Source: Plectosphaerella cucumerina | Taxonomy: Eukaryota > Ascomycota > Sordariomycetes > Glomerellales > Plectosphaerellaceae | NCBI GenBank assembly: GCA_020746995.1 | Contig: JAGPXD010000003.1 | Location: 5,518,001-5,582,000 of the forward strand | DNA length: 64,000 nt | Direction: 5' to 3' | Part shown: positions 53,265 through 63,529 of the stretch, piece by piece | Layout of the letters: each line of letters starts with the position of its first letter | Numbering within the stretch: position 1 is the stretch's first letter | Notes under the pieces: model-generated | The model's database searches: none | Told to the model about the DNA's origin: nothing | The model's input: the letters and a program-made list of their open reading frames with translations, nothing else | Program-made: the position numbers and the translations under genes

Positions 53265-54117
53265 CTAATGGCTATCCCTCTCAAGCCACTTGCCGCAAGC
53301 CTCGTAAAGCGCGATAATCTCCGGCCACTCCTTCAACCTCTCAAAGTCCTTCTCTCCCACAGCCCTCTTCAGGAAATGCAGGAAGCCGACAAAGATGAAG
53401 TCGGCATAGGAAACTTGTTCACGTCAGCGAAAATCATCAATCTTCTCATCCCGAAGCAAAACTCACCCGTCTCGCCGAGATAAAACGGCCCCTCCGTCTC
53501 CCTCAACGCCTCAGCAACCTCAGCAAACCCAGCCCGACTCCTCTCCCACGCCTTCTCTCCATCCTCCCCACCCTCCTTCGCCGCCCACTCAACCAGCGGC
53601 ATCCCGAAAGCCTCCGCCCTCGTTCGCCAGAAATACTCGGCGCTGTACTCGCTCAGGATCACCCTGGGCACCTGCGGCAGAATCACCGGCATCAGCGCCC
53701 CCGCCGTCGGGCGCAGGTGGGCCTTGGCCCTCTCCACGGCGGGATCATCGAGACGGAGGGACGGCCACTCGGGCGCGGGGTAGCGCTTCTCAATCTCGTC
53801 GGCGATGGCGCGCGACTCCATCACGTAGGAGCCATCTTGGGGGAAGCGTGCGGTCGGAAGGGTCCAGGGCCGAGGCTCATCGGGCTGCGGGGGGAGGCCG
53901 AAGGATTTGAGGAGGGGTTCGATGTCGGGGTACTCGACCCATTGGGTCTTGTAGTCGATGCCCTTGAAGTTGAGGGCCAGGCGGGCTGGATGCGTTAGTT
54001 TGAGGGAGTTTGCGAGTGGTGAGACTGAGTGGACGGACTCTTCCAGGGGTTCAGGGACCAGCAGCTAGCACCGTCCTTGCTGGGGATGTCGTAGAGGATG
54101 AACTTGTCTTCGGCCAT
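53265..54117 (-). CDS. Glutathione S-transferase-like protein
   Basis: Exons 54117-54039, 53985-53467 and 53413-53265 (two 53-nt introns) give 248 aa. The spliced N-terminus reads MAEDKFILYDIPSKDG...CWSLNPWKTRLALNFKGI, the start of the fungal GST-like thioredoxin domain; VMESRAIADEIEKRY corresponds to the glutathione gamma-glutamyl-binding ES motif. The C-terminal helical domain ends YADFIFVGFLHF...WLERDSH. No signal peptide; cytosolic. It probably conjugates glutathione to electrophiles or reduces peroxides. The first donor (GTCCGT) is slightly unusual. Confidence 0.88.
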
Positions 54118-54559
54118 TTTGGGTAGTCGTTGAGGTTGACGATGAAGTGAGGATCAGACTCGAGGACAGCGGCAGCCACCTTTTATCACGTATGCCAGCG
54201 GTGGTTGTCCCGCCTGGCAGATAGAACGATACCCACCTTGCACGGCAAACGCTGCCGAAGGTGTCGATCAACCGACGCTAAGAATGCGGTGTAGCAGCGA
54301 TTTCTAAGCATCAGGCGACCCCTCCTGCCTGTAAGAGGCTAAAAAGGGAACACTGTCCGATTTTACGAGCGGTTGCCTGGGACTCGGAGGCGGTGCACTG
54401 CAAAGGGCGCGGAAGACAGGCGGGACCCCTGGCGTTATCGGCAACACCACGACTCACGATTCAAGCTTTAACCAGTAACAAGTCTAAATCGACGTTGGTA
54501 TTTTATTTAGAGAGATGACTGATAGAATCGACTGCAAGCCGATGTGTTTGCGTACCCAA
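54118..54559. other. Intergenic region upstream of GST gene
   Basis: About 440 bases holding the GST promoter and the 3' flank of the dioxygenase gene. No TATA box or gene recognised. Confidence 0.45.
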
Positions 54560-55738
54560 TTAAGAAGGCGGCGCACCCGTGGGCATAACGCCCGACGGCA
54601 TGGCTCCTGAAGGACCACCAGGTCCAGTACCATTGCGGCCACCACCACCTCCGCCAATACCACTATCCGTCGCATGCCCACCCTCGGCATCAAGATACCC
54701 AGCAATACCATAGTACTCGTCCTCAGTGTAATCCGCGCTGGCATTGACGCCAATCTGGATCCACGCGAACAGGCCATCCTGCAGGTCATCGCCAAGGTAG
54801 ACAAACTGCGGGAAGGGGTCAAACGCCGCATCCGCAGCAACAATGGACCACATGTCCCCATCGTTGGTGGTGACGGCCTGCGTGTTGGTGTTGTAAGGCG
54901 CCAACTCCTCGACGGCGGCGCGTAGGTCCTCCGGGTAGAAGAGCTGTCCGATGTGCGTGACGGGCGCGTCCCAGACGGAGATTGTCCCGTTCGGCATGAG
55001 CGTGGCGTTCATGTGCGCGAGCAAATGCGTATGCGTCGCGCGTCCCTCGTAGTGACCGGGGAAAATTGTCTCAAATTGAGCCACGCCGTCGTGGTCCGTC
55101 AGCTGCACGCCGCGGAGGTAAGTGCTGTTCAACCCAGCATAGTTCCCCGCCGTGTCGATGCCAGAGTAGATACCCGTGGCGTTGCAGCTCCAGTGGTCGA
55201 CTGCCACGGCAGGAACAGGGTCGCAGGTCGAGATGTCGACGTACTGCACCTCGAGGAAGAGGGGGACGCCCTCGCAGCTCTGGGCCTCGATGACGTTGGA
55301 GCGGTGCGGCTCGCCGACGATGTAGTAAGGGCCGGCGGTCGTCTCGGGAGAGAGGATGCAGCTCGTGTTAGCACCGAAGACAGTCTCGAGGGCAGTGAAC
55401 ATGTCATAGTCGACTGAGGAGCTCATGTTGTGGTTGACGTCCTCCCAGGCCTGGAGGGAGGCGAGGTCACGCCGGAACTTCTTGGGAGTGGACTTGATGT
55501 TGAGGCGCTCGCGGAGGTCGCGGACTTTCTGGGCGCGGCGCTCGATGGCGCGCGTCTTGAGCTTGATGGCGCCGGCGGTGTTGGAGCAGATCTCGAGGGA
55601 GCGGGCGGCGTGGGCGGCGTAGGTGTCGCGGGCGCGGATGGTGCGTTGAATGTGCGCCATGTCGTGGTGCTCGCCGGGGTGGGCGGCGACGAGGCCGGTG
55701 AGGGCCAGGCCGACGGAGAGAGTCTTCATGAGGGACAT
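54560..55738 (-). CDS. Secreted intradiol ring-cleavage dioxygenase
   Basis: A single exon of 392 aa. The signal peptide is MSLMKTLSVGLALTGLVAA. The helical N-terminal part (RAIERRAQKVRDLRERL) is followed by the intradiol core: SPETTAGPYY with the first Tyr ligand, VPLFLEVQYVDI, CDPVPAVAVDHWSCNATGIYSG with the second Tyr, and FPGHYEGRATHTHLL with two His ligands of the non-haem Fe(III). The C-terminus is a Gly/Pro-rich tail. These enzymes open catechol-type rings between the hydroxyls; secreted fungal forms are thought to act on plant phenolics or lignin fragments. The frame continues upstream to 56158 but the signal peptide and TATA box place the start at 55738. Confidence 0.93.
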   Translation of the reverse strand: MSLMKTLSVGLALTGLVAAHPGEHHDMAHIQRTIRARDTYAAHAARSLEICSNTAGAIKLKTRAIERRAQKVRDLRERLNIKSTPKKFRRDLASLQAWEDVNHNMSSSVDYDMFTALETVFGANTSCILSPETTAGPYYIVGEPHRSNVIEAQSCEGVPLFLEVQYVDISTCDPVPAVAVDHWSCNATGIYSGIDTAGNYAGLNSTYLRGVQLTDHDGVAQFETIFPGHYEGRATHTHLLAHMNATLMPNGTISVWDAPVTHIGQLFYPEDLRAAVEELAPYNTNTQAVTTNDGDMWSIVAADAAFDPFPQFVYLGDDLQDGLFAWIQIGVNASADYTEDEYYGIAGYLDAEGGHATDSGIGGGGGGRNGTGPGGPSGAMPSGVMPTGAPPS

Positions 55739-55819
55739 GGTTGAGGAAGAGAGTGTTGGTGTTGAAGTGAGTGTCGGTGGTGCTCTTCCACTCTTCCTGC
55801 TGGCCGACTGGCAGACATC

Positions 55820-55825
55820 TTTATA
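55820..55825 (-). promoter_or_regulatory. TATA box of intradiol dioxygenase gene
   Basis: On the minus strand GGTATAAAGATG lies 82 bases upstream of the ATG at 55738. Confidence 0.65.
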
Positions 55826-56280
55826 CCAGCGGCGGAGAACATCTAAAGCACACTGCTCCAGAGTCAACCCCTTTTCCCATGGCCCATCGCTCCACGGCCG
55901 CGCAGTCCTCGACGTCATGCCTTCGGCGAAGTTGACGAGATGTTGCGGGACACGCAATTTCGCCCCGGCAATGCTTTCGAGTGATAGCCAGTCAGCTTGC
56001 CGATAAAAGTCATCGCAAGGGGCGCGGGTCCGGCTCGTCGTCGAAGTTTTCGGGGATGCAACGGTCCTCCGATATAGAATGTGGGGGAGACCCGAGGTGC
56101 GGACGATGCTAAGCCTCGCGACTCGGGCGCCAGACCACGGCAGTCGGCACGTCCACACGTACCACCGCCACGACTCGCCGGGGGTTCGACGACGATGGAC
56201 TCGGAGTATCCTGTGCCAGATAGCATTCTGTGGTGTCGCTGGCGAAAAGGGACCCCGCCTAAATCAAACATTATACTCAT
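55826..56280. other. Intergenic region
   Basis: About 450 bases between the dioxygenase promoter and the 3' end of the zinc-cluster gene. No feature recognised. Confidence 0.45.
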
Positions 56281-57938
56281 TCAGTGCGACCGCTGCGCGA
56301 CTATCTCAAACGACTCCCCGATCAATATCGGCGGCGACAAGGGCATCGCCGCCGGCGGCAGCCCGACCTGGTCCCTCGCCCACCGTATCACCTCCTGCAC
56401 GTCCTCCATCTGCCCCATCTCTGTGCCCGACAAGATGTCGATGATCTCCTCCGCCATGGACTTTGCAATCGTGCCGACCCACCACAGTCCCCCGCTGGCG
56501 CCCGCCTCGTTCATGAGCACCAGCCCGTACAGATGGATGAAGAGGGAGAAGGGCTCCCTCGCCGCCACGGCCGCGGCCAGCTCCCGCCCGCCGACGGCGG
56601 TGATGGTGAAGAAGAAGCCTGGAACCTGGCCGGCGGCGCGTTGGGCGAAGGAGGCCTTTGCCTGGGCGATGGCGCGGCGGTAGGCAGCGATCTCCGTGGC
56701 GAGGGGGTCTCTAGGGAGGATGCCCCTCGGCACGCGCACCGTGTCGCCGACCCTCTGTAACCGGTCCAGTGCGTCCTTGGTGGCCTGGGGGAGTCCATCG
56801 AAGAGGGCGGCGGGCGTGTCCATCATCTCGGCTCTCACGGCGACAGAGTGGTCTGACTTTTGGATCCAGTCGAGGTTCGTCTCTGTACTGCGGAAGGAGC
56901 CGAGGAACAGCGTCATGGACACATCGAAGCAGTCCATGGTGCTGCGGTACTGCCGACACACGAGGAGGTTGAGGACCGAGGCCATCGAGGCGAAGTAGTA
57001 GAGCAGATGGAGGTCGTCGGGGGTGGCCGTCTGGAGCTTGACGCGGAAGCCCTCGCTGGCCTTGTTGCCGTAGCGGATCGAGGCGTAGTCGTAGCGGAGG
57101 TAGCCAGCCGTGTCGCCCGACTGGCGGTGGCTGTAGGCGCGGTGGGTGGCGGCGAGGGCGAAGATGGCGTCCATCATGAAGCGATGCTCGAGCGACTCGC
57201 GCACAAAGTTGACCCGCAGCAGGCTCTCGCAGCCGGGGAGCACCTCCATGCCCGTCCATGTCTCGATGGACCAGGTGTGGATGAGCTCCAGCTCCAGCAT
57301 GTGATCGCCGCATGTCGTTGATGATGAGAAGGCCACGGGCGATGGGCTGTCGAGTCTGATGACGGATGATGCCCCGGGACTGTCGAGCCGGGCGACTGAG
57401 GACCCGGACGGGCTCTGGACGGCGGAGGAGGAGGAGAAGGAGGAAGAAGATGCGGCGCTGGAGCTGACGTCGGTCGCCGGTGATGCCGGCTTGGGGGCGG
57501 TTGGTGCTGCTGCTGCTGCTGCTGCCGATCCTCCTCCTCCTGCTGCTCCCCCTGCCGCCGCACCTTGACCATCTGCGTCTGGTTGCCGCGCGCGCGCTTT
57601 CCGCTTGCGCTTCGGCATTGTGGGGTTGATGGCGGACTCTGGATATGAGCAGTCACGGCTCGCGATGGTGCAGTTGGCGCATGCTGGCTTCTGCTCGTCG
57701 CACTACAAGGGGGGGCGGAAACGTTGGGTCAGTTCAAACGGTTCAAAGTTGCCTTGCCTTGCCCACCGACACCTCCGCTCTCACGCGCGCGCGCGTCAGG
57801 ACGTCGACGTTGGCGTTGCGCGTCAGAGCGGCGCCCGCGGCGGCGGCGACGATCAAATCAGGGTTCAATTCCCACCTTGACATGGCGCTTCTTGCAGGCG
57901 AGGCACCCTTGGCGGGACTTCTTATGCGAGGCTCGCAT
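56281..57938 (-). CDS. Zn2Cys6 transcription factor
   Basis: Exons 57938-57876 and 57702-56281, with a 173-nt intron, give 494 aa. Exon 1 encodes MRASHKKSRQGCLACKKRHVK and exon 2 starts CDEQKPACANC...RDCSYPESA, so the zinc cluster is complete only after splicing at the position just before the third Cys. A basic stretch (PKRKRKARAR), a Gly/Ala-rich and poly-Ser linker, then a fungal regulatory domain (LELELIHTWSIETWTG, FMMDAIFALAATHRAYS, LLYYFASMASVLNLL) follow; this pattern is common in sterol-uptake-type and related regulators. Nuclear. Target genes unknown. An unspliced start at 57618 would lack the DNA-binding domain. The intron contains a CG dinucleotide run. Confidence 0.9.
57505..57549 (-). 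repeat. Trinucleotide microsatellite coding for poly-Ala
   Basis: Seven TGC triplets (57505-57525, plus strand), then CTC/CTG triplets to about 57549. On the coding strand they give the Ala and Gly runs of the regulator's linker. In-frame slippage would change only linker length. Confidence 0.85.
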
Positions 57939-58976
57939 CACGTGGATGCCAGTGGTGATCTGGGTCGGGTCGGTTGGTCGGAAGTTGTCGGTCGAGTTTC
58001 GAACGACCTCTCGCCCAGTGGGCTGGGCTGGGCTGCTTGAATACTCGTATCGACGACCCCTCGAGGGGTGGAAGGGGTGGAGGGGGGGCGCTTCGTGGGG
58101 AAAGTGAGAGGATGGAATGACGGGGGGACATGAGCACTGAGCAGGCAGTGAGGGGAGGTGACAGCTCCTCGGGTCACGGTCACGGTCGCAGAGGGCCTGG
58201 CACCCCATTTACTACAGTTGCTTTCAGGTGACATCTCAGGGTTCCACCCGGGCAATCTCGGCTCGCAGGGGCTAGTTGGCCCACCGTGGCTTAGTGCTTC
58301 CCAGATGGGCTTGGCGCCGCTGCCTTCACAGTGTTCCTTCCAGCGTTCGGGCCTGTTCGTGATACCGAGTCGGCGGCCTGGGGCGGATTTGGAACACAAC
58401 AGTCTTCGACAGCTCTCGCGATGGCTGGGAACGAAGCGGCTAGGATCTTCACTCATTGTTTTACCCCCCCCTCCCCCAAACGTTTGCATCAATGATTTGT
58501 CCCCGTCGCGTGGCCGAGCCAACCGCCCGCTACGAAGAAAAAGGGGTGGTGGAACTAGACCGGATGCGGACCGACCGGAAGCCCGTTTCCGCTAGGAGCT
58601 CAACCATTGGCTGAATCCGAGCTCTCCCAGCAAACTGGAGGTGTGGGTCCGTTAAGTCTGTCAGCACACCAGCCCCCGCATTTGGCACGCGACGAGGCTC
58701 GGTTCGACGAGTTTTGCTCACCTCGGCTTGACATAGACCGGTCCAGATGCACCCTGCTCGGCCGGTCGGCCCTGGAGCTAGATTCTTCTCGTGCTTTTAT
58801 CGGTTTTCGTTACAGGGCTGACGTTGCGGGCTGGACGCCGCAAGTCCGCGGCTGCGGCAGAGGCGCTAAGGGCTGATGAGCAGCGGTTGAGTTGAGCTTC
58901 ACCTCGGTTCATTGCCAAAAACTGAGCTTCCGGAGAGGGTTGGATGCTTTGACTCTACAAACTGCGTAGCGCGCAT
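57939..58976. other. Intergenic region upstream of zinc-cluster gene
   Basis: About 1 kb with overlapping short frames without motifs. A G-rich purine stretch (ggaaggggtggagggggggcg, near 58070-58090) is notable. No gene supported. Confidence 0.5.
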
Positions 58977-59528
58977 CTACTTGACCGGCTCATGCTTGGC
59001 CAGATGCTCGAGATGTTTACCCATCCGCTCCATGGCCGCCTCGCGCGGGTGGTGCGCGCGGTCGCAAGTAAGCTTGAAGCTCACCTCACCCCCTGTCCGC
59101 ATTCTGGTTGCCGTGGCTAGAGCTGCCACGAGTCTCATCACCGCCGGGCTCCGAACACAGAACCCCCCTCTCCTTGGTGGATCGACATCCCAGTGTATGA
59201 GAGACTGCCTGTCCTCTTCCTGCTCCCTGGGCACCTGCGGCAGAGTGATGTCGAACGTGATCTTCTTGGTGGGCGCTACCTCCTTGACTGCTTTCCTCCA
59301 GGCAGCCGTCAGCGGATCCAGATTGAGTGTTTCGACGTTGGTGGTACCACAAGCCTCGCCGTACTGGTTGCGTATGACGTCGGGGGTGTTTGTGCGGCAG
59401 CGGGCGAACATTTCCTTCGTACTGAGGGGGTGAAGAAGGGCCAAAGTGACATGGCCATCTTCAGTGTTTTCTGGCCGTTTGAAGTCGGCCAGTTGGCTGG
59501 GGTCGATGATTCGCATGTTTTCCGACAT
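58977..59528 (-). CDS. Unknown protein
   Basis: A single frame of 183 aa from ATG 59528 (MSENMRIIDPSQLADFKRPENTEDG...); upstream in-frame ATGs reach 59648. It looks like one compact domain: VTLALLHPLSTKEMFARCRTN, KKITFDITLPQVPREQEEDRQSLIHWDVDPPRRGGF and RTGGEVSFKLTCDRAHHPREAAMERMGKHLEHL. No signal peptide or helix. No family recognised. Codon use is neighbour-like, so it is probably real. Confidence 0.6.
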   Translation of the reverse strand: MSENMRIIDPSQLADFKRPENTEDGHVTLALLHPLSTKEMFARCRTNTPDVIRNQYGEACGTTNVETLNLDPLTAAWRKAVKEVAPTKKITFDITLPQVPREQEEDRQSLIHWDVDPPRRGGFCVRSPAVMRLVAALATATRMRTGGEVSFKLTCDRAHHPREAAMERMGKHLEHLAKHEPVK

Positions 59529-60054
59529 ATTTGACAGCAATAACATCCGGAATGATGCACAGGACGTCGTGGATAATGGACATTCAATAGAGTTTAATCC
59601 ACAAGTAGCGCGGACTGAGGCCAAACGCTTGACGTCAGCATGCGTCAAGCCAAGTGGTGTTCGACGGGTGCCTAGAGAACCCCTTTTTCATTGGCATGGC
59701 TGGCAAGCAATGAGGCCGATTGGGCAACCTACAGCGAAGAGGGTGTCGTCCAAATGACGGTGCAAATGGATTGAACACAGCATAGGTCGACATGAATGTT
59801 CAGGGTGAGCTTTGGCTGCCTGATGCGGAGGGGCGATTTTGCAACATGCCTTTCCCTGGGGCTGTCGTTGACCTGATAATTCAAGGTTTAAGATTCAAAC
59901 CGTTCGCCGCAACGTAGCATTGGCCGATGTCTGAGTAGCCGACACCTTACTTCGACGACATCCAACCCCTGACTCACTGTACTGCATTTGGGGAGGAACA
60001 TGAGAACCGCGCCATCGAAAGTTGACCTGACTTAGTGCTCTTATCGACCCTTCT
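59529..60054. other. Intergenic region
   Basis: About 525 bases; nothing recognised. Confidence 0.45.
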
Positions 60055-60507
60055 TCAGCCGTTGTAGCCCATCGCCTTGTTCAACTTCTTGATATCCCAG
60101 TAAAAAGGCCTGATCTCCTTAATCACCCCCTTCTCACGATCGACAATAAAGGTCTGCGACAGCGGAAGGTCGATCTTCTCGCCCGTCTTGTGGCAGGTAT
60201 GGTAGATCTTGGAGAGCACAACGATTCGGTTCGACTCGTTGTTCTCAAAGATCTCGACGTCCTTCACATCGATGCCAACCCATTCAGATGCCTGTTTGAG
60301 CCACGCCTCGAATTGCTGGGGACCGTGGTATTCGCCCGCCCAGGGGAGAGCGGACGACTGCTCCATGTAGAAGTCGTCTGCGAGGACAGCTGCGATGGGC
60401 TCAAAGGTGCGTTCTTCGGCCGACGCAAGTGTGTAGATGCGCTCTGCCTCGTAGAACTTGTCGAGGATCTGGCGGGGTGTGTACTTTGGCGCTGTGGAGG
60501 CTGCCAT
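60055..60507 (-). CDS. SnoaL-like (NTF2-fold) protein
   Basis: A single exon of 150 aa from ATG 60507 (MAASTAPKYTPRQILDKFYEAERIY). The pattern is that of a stand-alone SnoaL/NTF2-like fold: helices 1-2, then LADDFYMEQSSALPWAGEYHGPQQFEAWLKQASEW, a beta strand with a histidine (YHTCHKTGEKIDLPLSQTF) and the end IKEIRPFYWD. Members bind small polar or aromatic ligands, some acting as cyclases or isomerases. Cytosolic. The upstream extension of the frame to 60774 has no domain character. Confidence 0.85.
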   Translation of the reverse strand: MAASTAPKYTPRQILDKFYEAERIYTLASAEERTFEPIAAVLADDFYMEQSSALPWAGEYHGPQQFEAWLKQASEWVGIDVKDVEIFENNESNRIVVLSKIYHTCHKTGEKIDLPLSQTFIVDREKGVIKEIRPFYWDIKKLNKAMGYNG

Positions 60508-61456
60508 CTTGTCGATAATGCACGGCGCTGACTCGAGGCGATTGCGTGAGGAACTATAAGGGTCAAGTTGCGTCAAGTTTGTGATCAACCTGAAGGCAAA
60601 AGGCGAGAGATCTTTGAAATGGCATGCGGCAGCTGGCTCTGATGCGACTACTTGAGGATATTGTATCCGCGTATCGGCATCTTGATTTGTCACGCACCAC
60701 TGCGTCACCATTGGAATCTTGAGATTCCGAGACATTAGTAATCTCATCTCATCTTTACCCTCTTCAAATTTCACAAAGTCACTGACCCCGATATGGAGAT
60801 CATCTTGAGTTTCAAGATACCCAGCGCTTGCGACTAAGTTCCCCGGAGCTTTGAGGATGATCGGGCCAGGAACGGAAAGTTCATGCTTTCGCGGCGGCCC
60901 GCTTCCCGCCAGGGGGAATCAGGGAATTCTTGAAGAGACTTTAATCGCACACCACGCGCGGGCGCATCTTCATCCGTGCAAGTAATAAGAACTAACCCTC
61001 CGGTGGCGTCGGCCGGTTCAGCTCCAAACAATCGAGCACGTGGAACATTGTTCTAGTTCATCACCAGGGAAAGTGGACTTCACATCCGGACGTCTGTCTG
61101 ACTCGCCGCCCCGGGGGTAACTCAAGTTCGAGCAGGACCCGGTGCTTTGGCCCGGAAGCGATATCAGAAGTGGAGGCCCGGCACAATCCGCAATGAGAAT
61201 CCAGGCCTTTGGTTCAGTGGATTCCACACTTTGGGGCCAGCCGGTCAGCACGGAGTTAGGGATCAATCCCGAGGCACTGGTCGCATCACTTCAAGCCTCG
61301 AAGAACACTCCCCAACTGTCATTTGCCAGGATAGCAGTATCGTTGAATTGGTATGTATATGGCTGAGCCAGCCAACCACGTATGTACAACTGAAAAGAAA
61401 GTCAAAAGCCCACCAGAAAACGGACCTTCAGTCCACCCCCACGCCCCTGAAGACGC
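60508..61456. other. Intergenic region
   Basis: About 950 bases between the SnoaL-like start and the pectate lyase 3' end. Short frames only; no gene, repeat or RNA recognised. Confidence 0.5.
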
Positions 61457-62739
61457 TTAGATCTTGCCGAAGCCGGCAGTGTTGACGACGTTCTTGGCGT
61501 CGTTGGGGCCGGCGGCAGCGGCAATGTTCTTGCCCTTGAAGTTGGACAGGAAGCCGGTGGTGGCGCCCGAGAGCGAGCCCGAGGAGCCGTAGGCGTTGAG
61601 CTGGCAGTTGCGGCCGAGCGAGGCGGCGCACTGCTTGTTGGTGTTGGCGTCGGGGGAGACGAACCAGCTGCCCTTGGCGTAGTTGGGGTCCACGGCGGCC
61701 TTGACGTTCTGGAAGATGCTGCCCTCGACGAGAATCTTGGCGCCAGAGTCCGCCTCGAAGGCGTGGCCGGGGTTGGAGTACCAGTAGTTGTTGGCGGCGT
61801 GGAGGAGGGTGTTGCCGCCGACCTTGGGCGAGCGGCCGCTGGTGTGGTGGACGTAGTTGTTCTTGAAGGTGATCATGTCGTTGGAGCCGGTGAAGTAGAG
61901 GGCCCAGTAGTGGTTGCCGGTGCAGCCCGAGTCAGCGGACCAGGAGCTGCGGCCGTCGATGTCGCAGTTGGAGATTGTCACGCGGCCCGAGGCGTTGTTG
62001 CCGAGGACGATGTGCTGGCGGCCGATGCGGGAGGTCGTGACGTGGTCGATCCAGACGAGATCGGCGCCGTCCAGTGTGACGGCGTCACCGCCCCAGACGT
62101 ACTGGGGGTCTGTTTGAAAGTGTTAGAGGGGTTGGAGGATGATGGGTTGTGGTTGTGTTGATATCATGGGTCAAGTGTTGTGGTGGTGGGGCACGTACTC
62201 AGCTCCTCGATCTTGATGTTCTGGATGATGATGTTGGTCACGCCACCGGACATGCGGAGACCCTTGCCACGGATGATTCCCTTGTTGCCGGAACCGACGA
62301 GGGACTTGTTGGACTTGACAGCGATGGGCTGGAGACCGGCCTTGTTGTACTTGACGTTGACCTTGGCGGCGTTGGGCTGGTAGTTGTCGCACCACCTGAG
62401 CTGTCAGCACCCCTACTTCACGACACAAACTTTCAGATCCAACGGTGCTCACTTGTCCTTGTTGATGGCCAGCTGGCACGTGCTGCCAGTGCCCCAGGGA
62501 GCGCAGCCCTTCTCGCTGACGGTGCCGTCGGCGGTGGTGAAGTCGAACGTCTTGGTCAGGACAATGTTGAGCTTCTCAGAGCTGCCGAGGTAGCTGACGA
62601 GCTCGGCGTTGGTGGTCGGGGTGACAGTCCGGCCGGAGCCACCTCCGGTGACGCCCTTGGCGAAGCCCTCGGCGGCGCCGGTGACGGCGGCGGCCGAGTG
62701 GACGAGGGCAACCAGTGCCGCGGCGATGGAGACGCGCAT
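61457..62739 (-). CDS. Secreted pectate/pectin lyase (PL1)
   Basis: Exons 62739-62453, 62395-62199 and 62109-61457 (introns 57 and 89 nt) give 378 aa. The signal peptide is MRVSIAAALVALVHSAAA. The parallel beta-helix of family PL1 shows NKSLVGSGNKGIIRGKGLRM, NIIIQNIKIEEL, GGDAVTLDGADLVWIDHVTTS (the WIDH motif), NNYVHHTSGRSPKVGG with the conserved Arg/Pro region, and NNYWYSNPGHAFE. It depolymerises pectin by beta-elimination in plant cell walls. Splicing restores KWCDNYQPN and EELNPQYVWGG. The GHAFEADSGAKILVEGS segment favours the pectin-lyase-type branch, but the two cannot be separated securely by eye. Confidence 0.95.
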
Positions 62740-63529
62740 TGTGGAATGAAAACGAATGCGTATGTATGGAACGAATGTATGGATTGAAAAAAGAGTGACG
62801 AGGGATAAGATTTCCCTGAATGAATGACAGTGATGGAAATGCTGGAGAAGCAAGGCTGGCAAACACAGAAGAACCGCGGCGTCAGCGTCGTCTTGTAGTA
62901 CCACTGCGTGTCAGTGAGCCCCCCTTTTTTCCTCACGACAACATCGTGCCCTCCAATTTCCCAATGTCCCAGCAGGTCCCCAATTGTCCGAAAGGCCTCG
63001 TTCCGCCCGCACGGCAGATCCGAAAGGAGGAAGCTCCGCCGGCGGGGGGGACATGACACTGGATCACGCTATCATGTGCGTGGAGCCGTTCAGCTCCAGT
63101 CCAGTAACTGCTGATTGCGAGCGGGCATGGGCAATCAAAATCAGCTGGAGATGCGATTTCGCACCGGCCCCTCGTGGCGACCCTCTTCTCATTTGGTTCC
63201 AAAGTGTTGCTGCCAGCCCCGGCGGGTGGGTAAAGCACGAGGCTGCCATTTGGTAGTTGGTCAGGTACGGTACCCTGCGACGGGGACGGCCGAGAGAGTT
63301 TTGGGGAGCATCGCCGGTGGGCTCGCCCGGCAATTCGGCATCGCTGGCGTCGTGGAGCCCGTCTCAGACGTCCCGTTGCGGCTTAGGACAGGGAGCTGCG
63401 GCCAGGGGGCGACTCGAGCATCACGCCGGCGTCTCTGGTAAAGAGAATAGACAAAGTCCGGAATATGGCAGCGGGAGGGGCGTCATCAGCCTTGTTCAAT
63501 CGGCGCATGCTCCGTGGGCTATGTCTACT
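62740..63529. other. Intergenic region upstream of PL1 gene
   Basis: About 790 bases. The leader next to the ATG is A/T-rich on the coding strand with repeated TTCATACAT-type words. No gene. Confidence 0.45.

Noticed and set aside
57864..57882. tRNA T-arm-like string (GGGTTCAATTCCC)
   Set aside because: No D arm, anticodon arm or matching acceptor stem nearby; it falls at the exon 1/intron boundary of the zinc-cluster gene.
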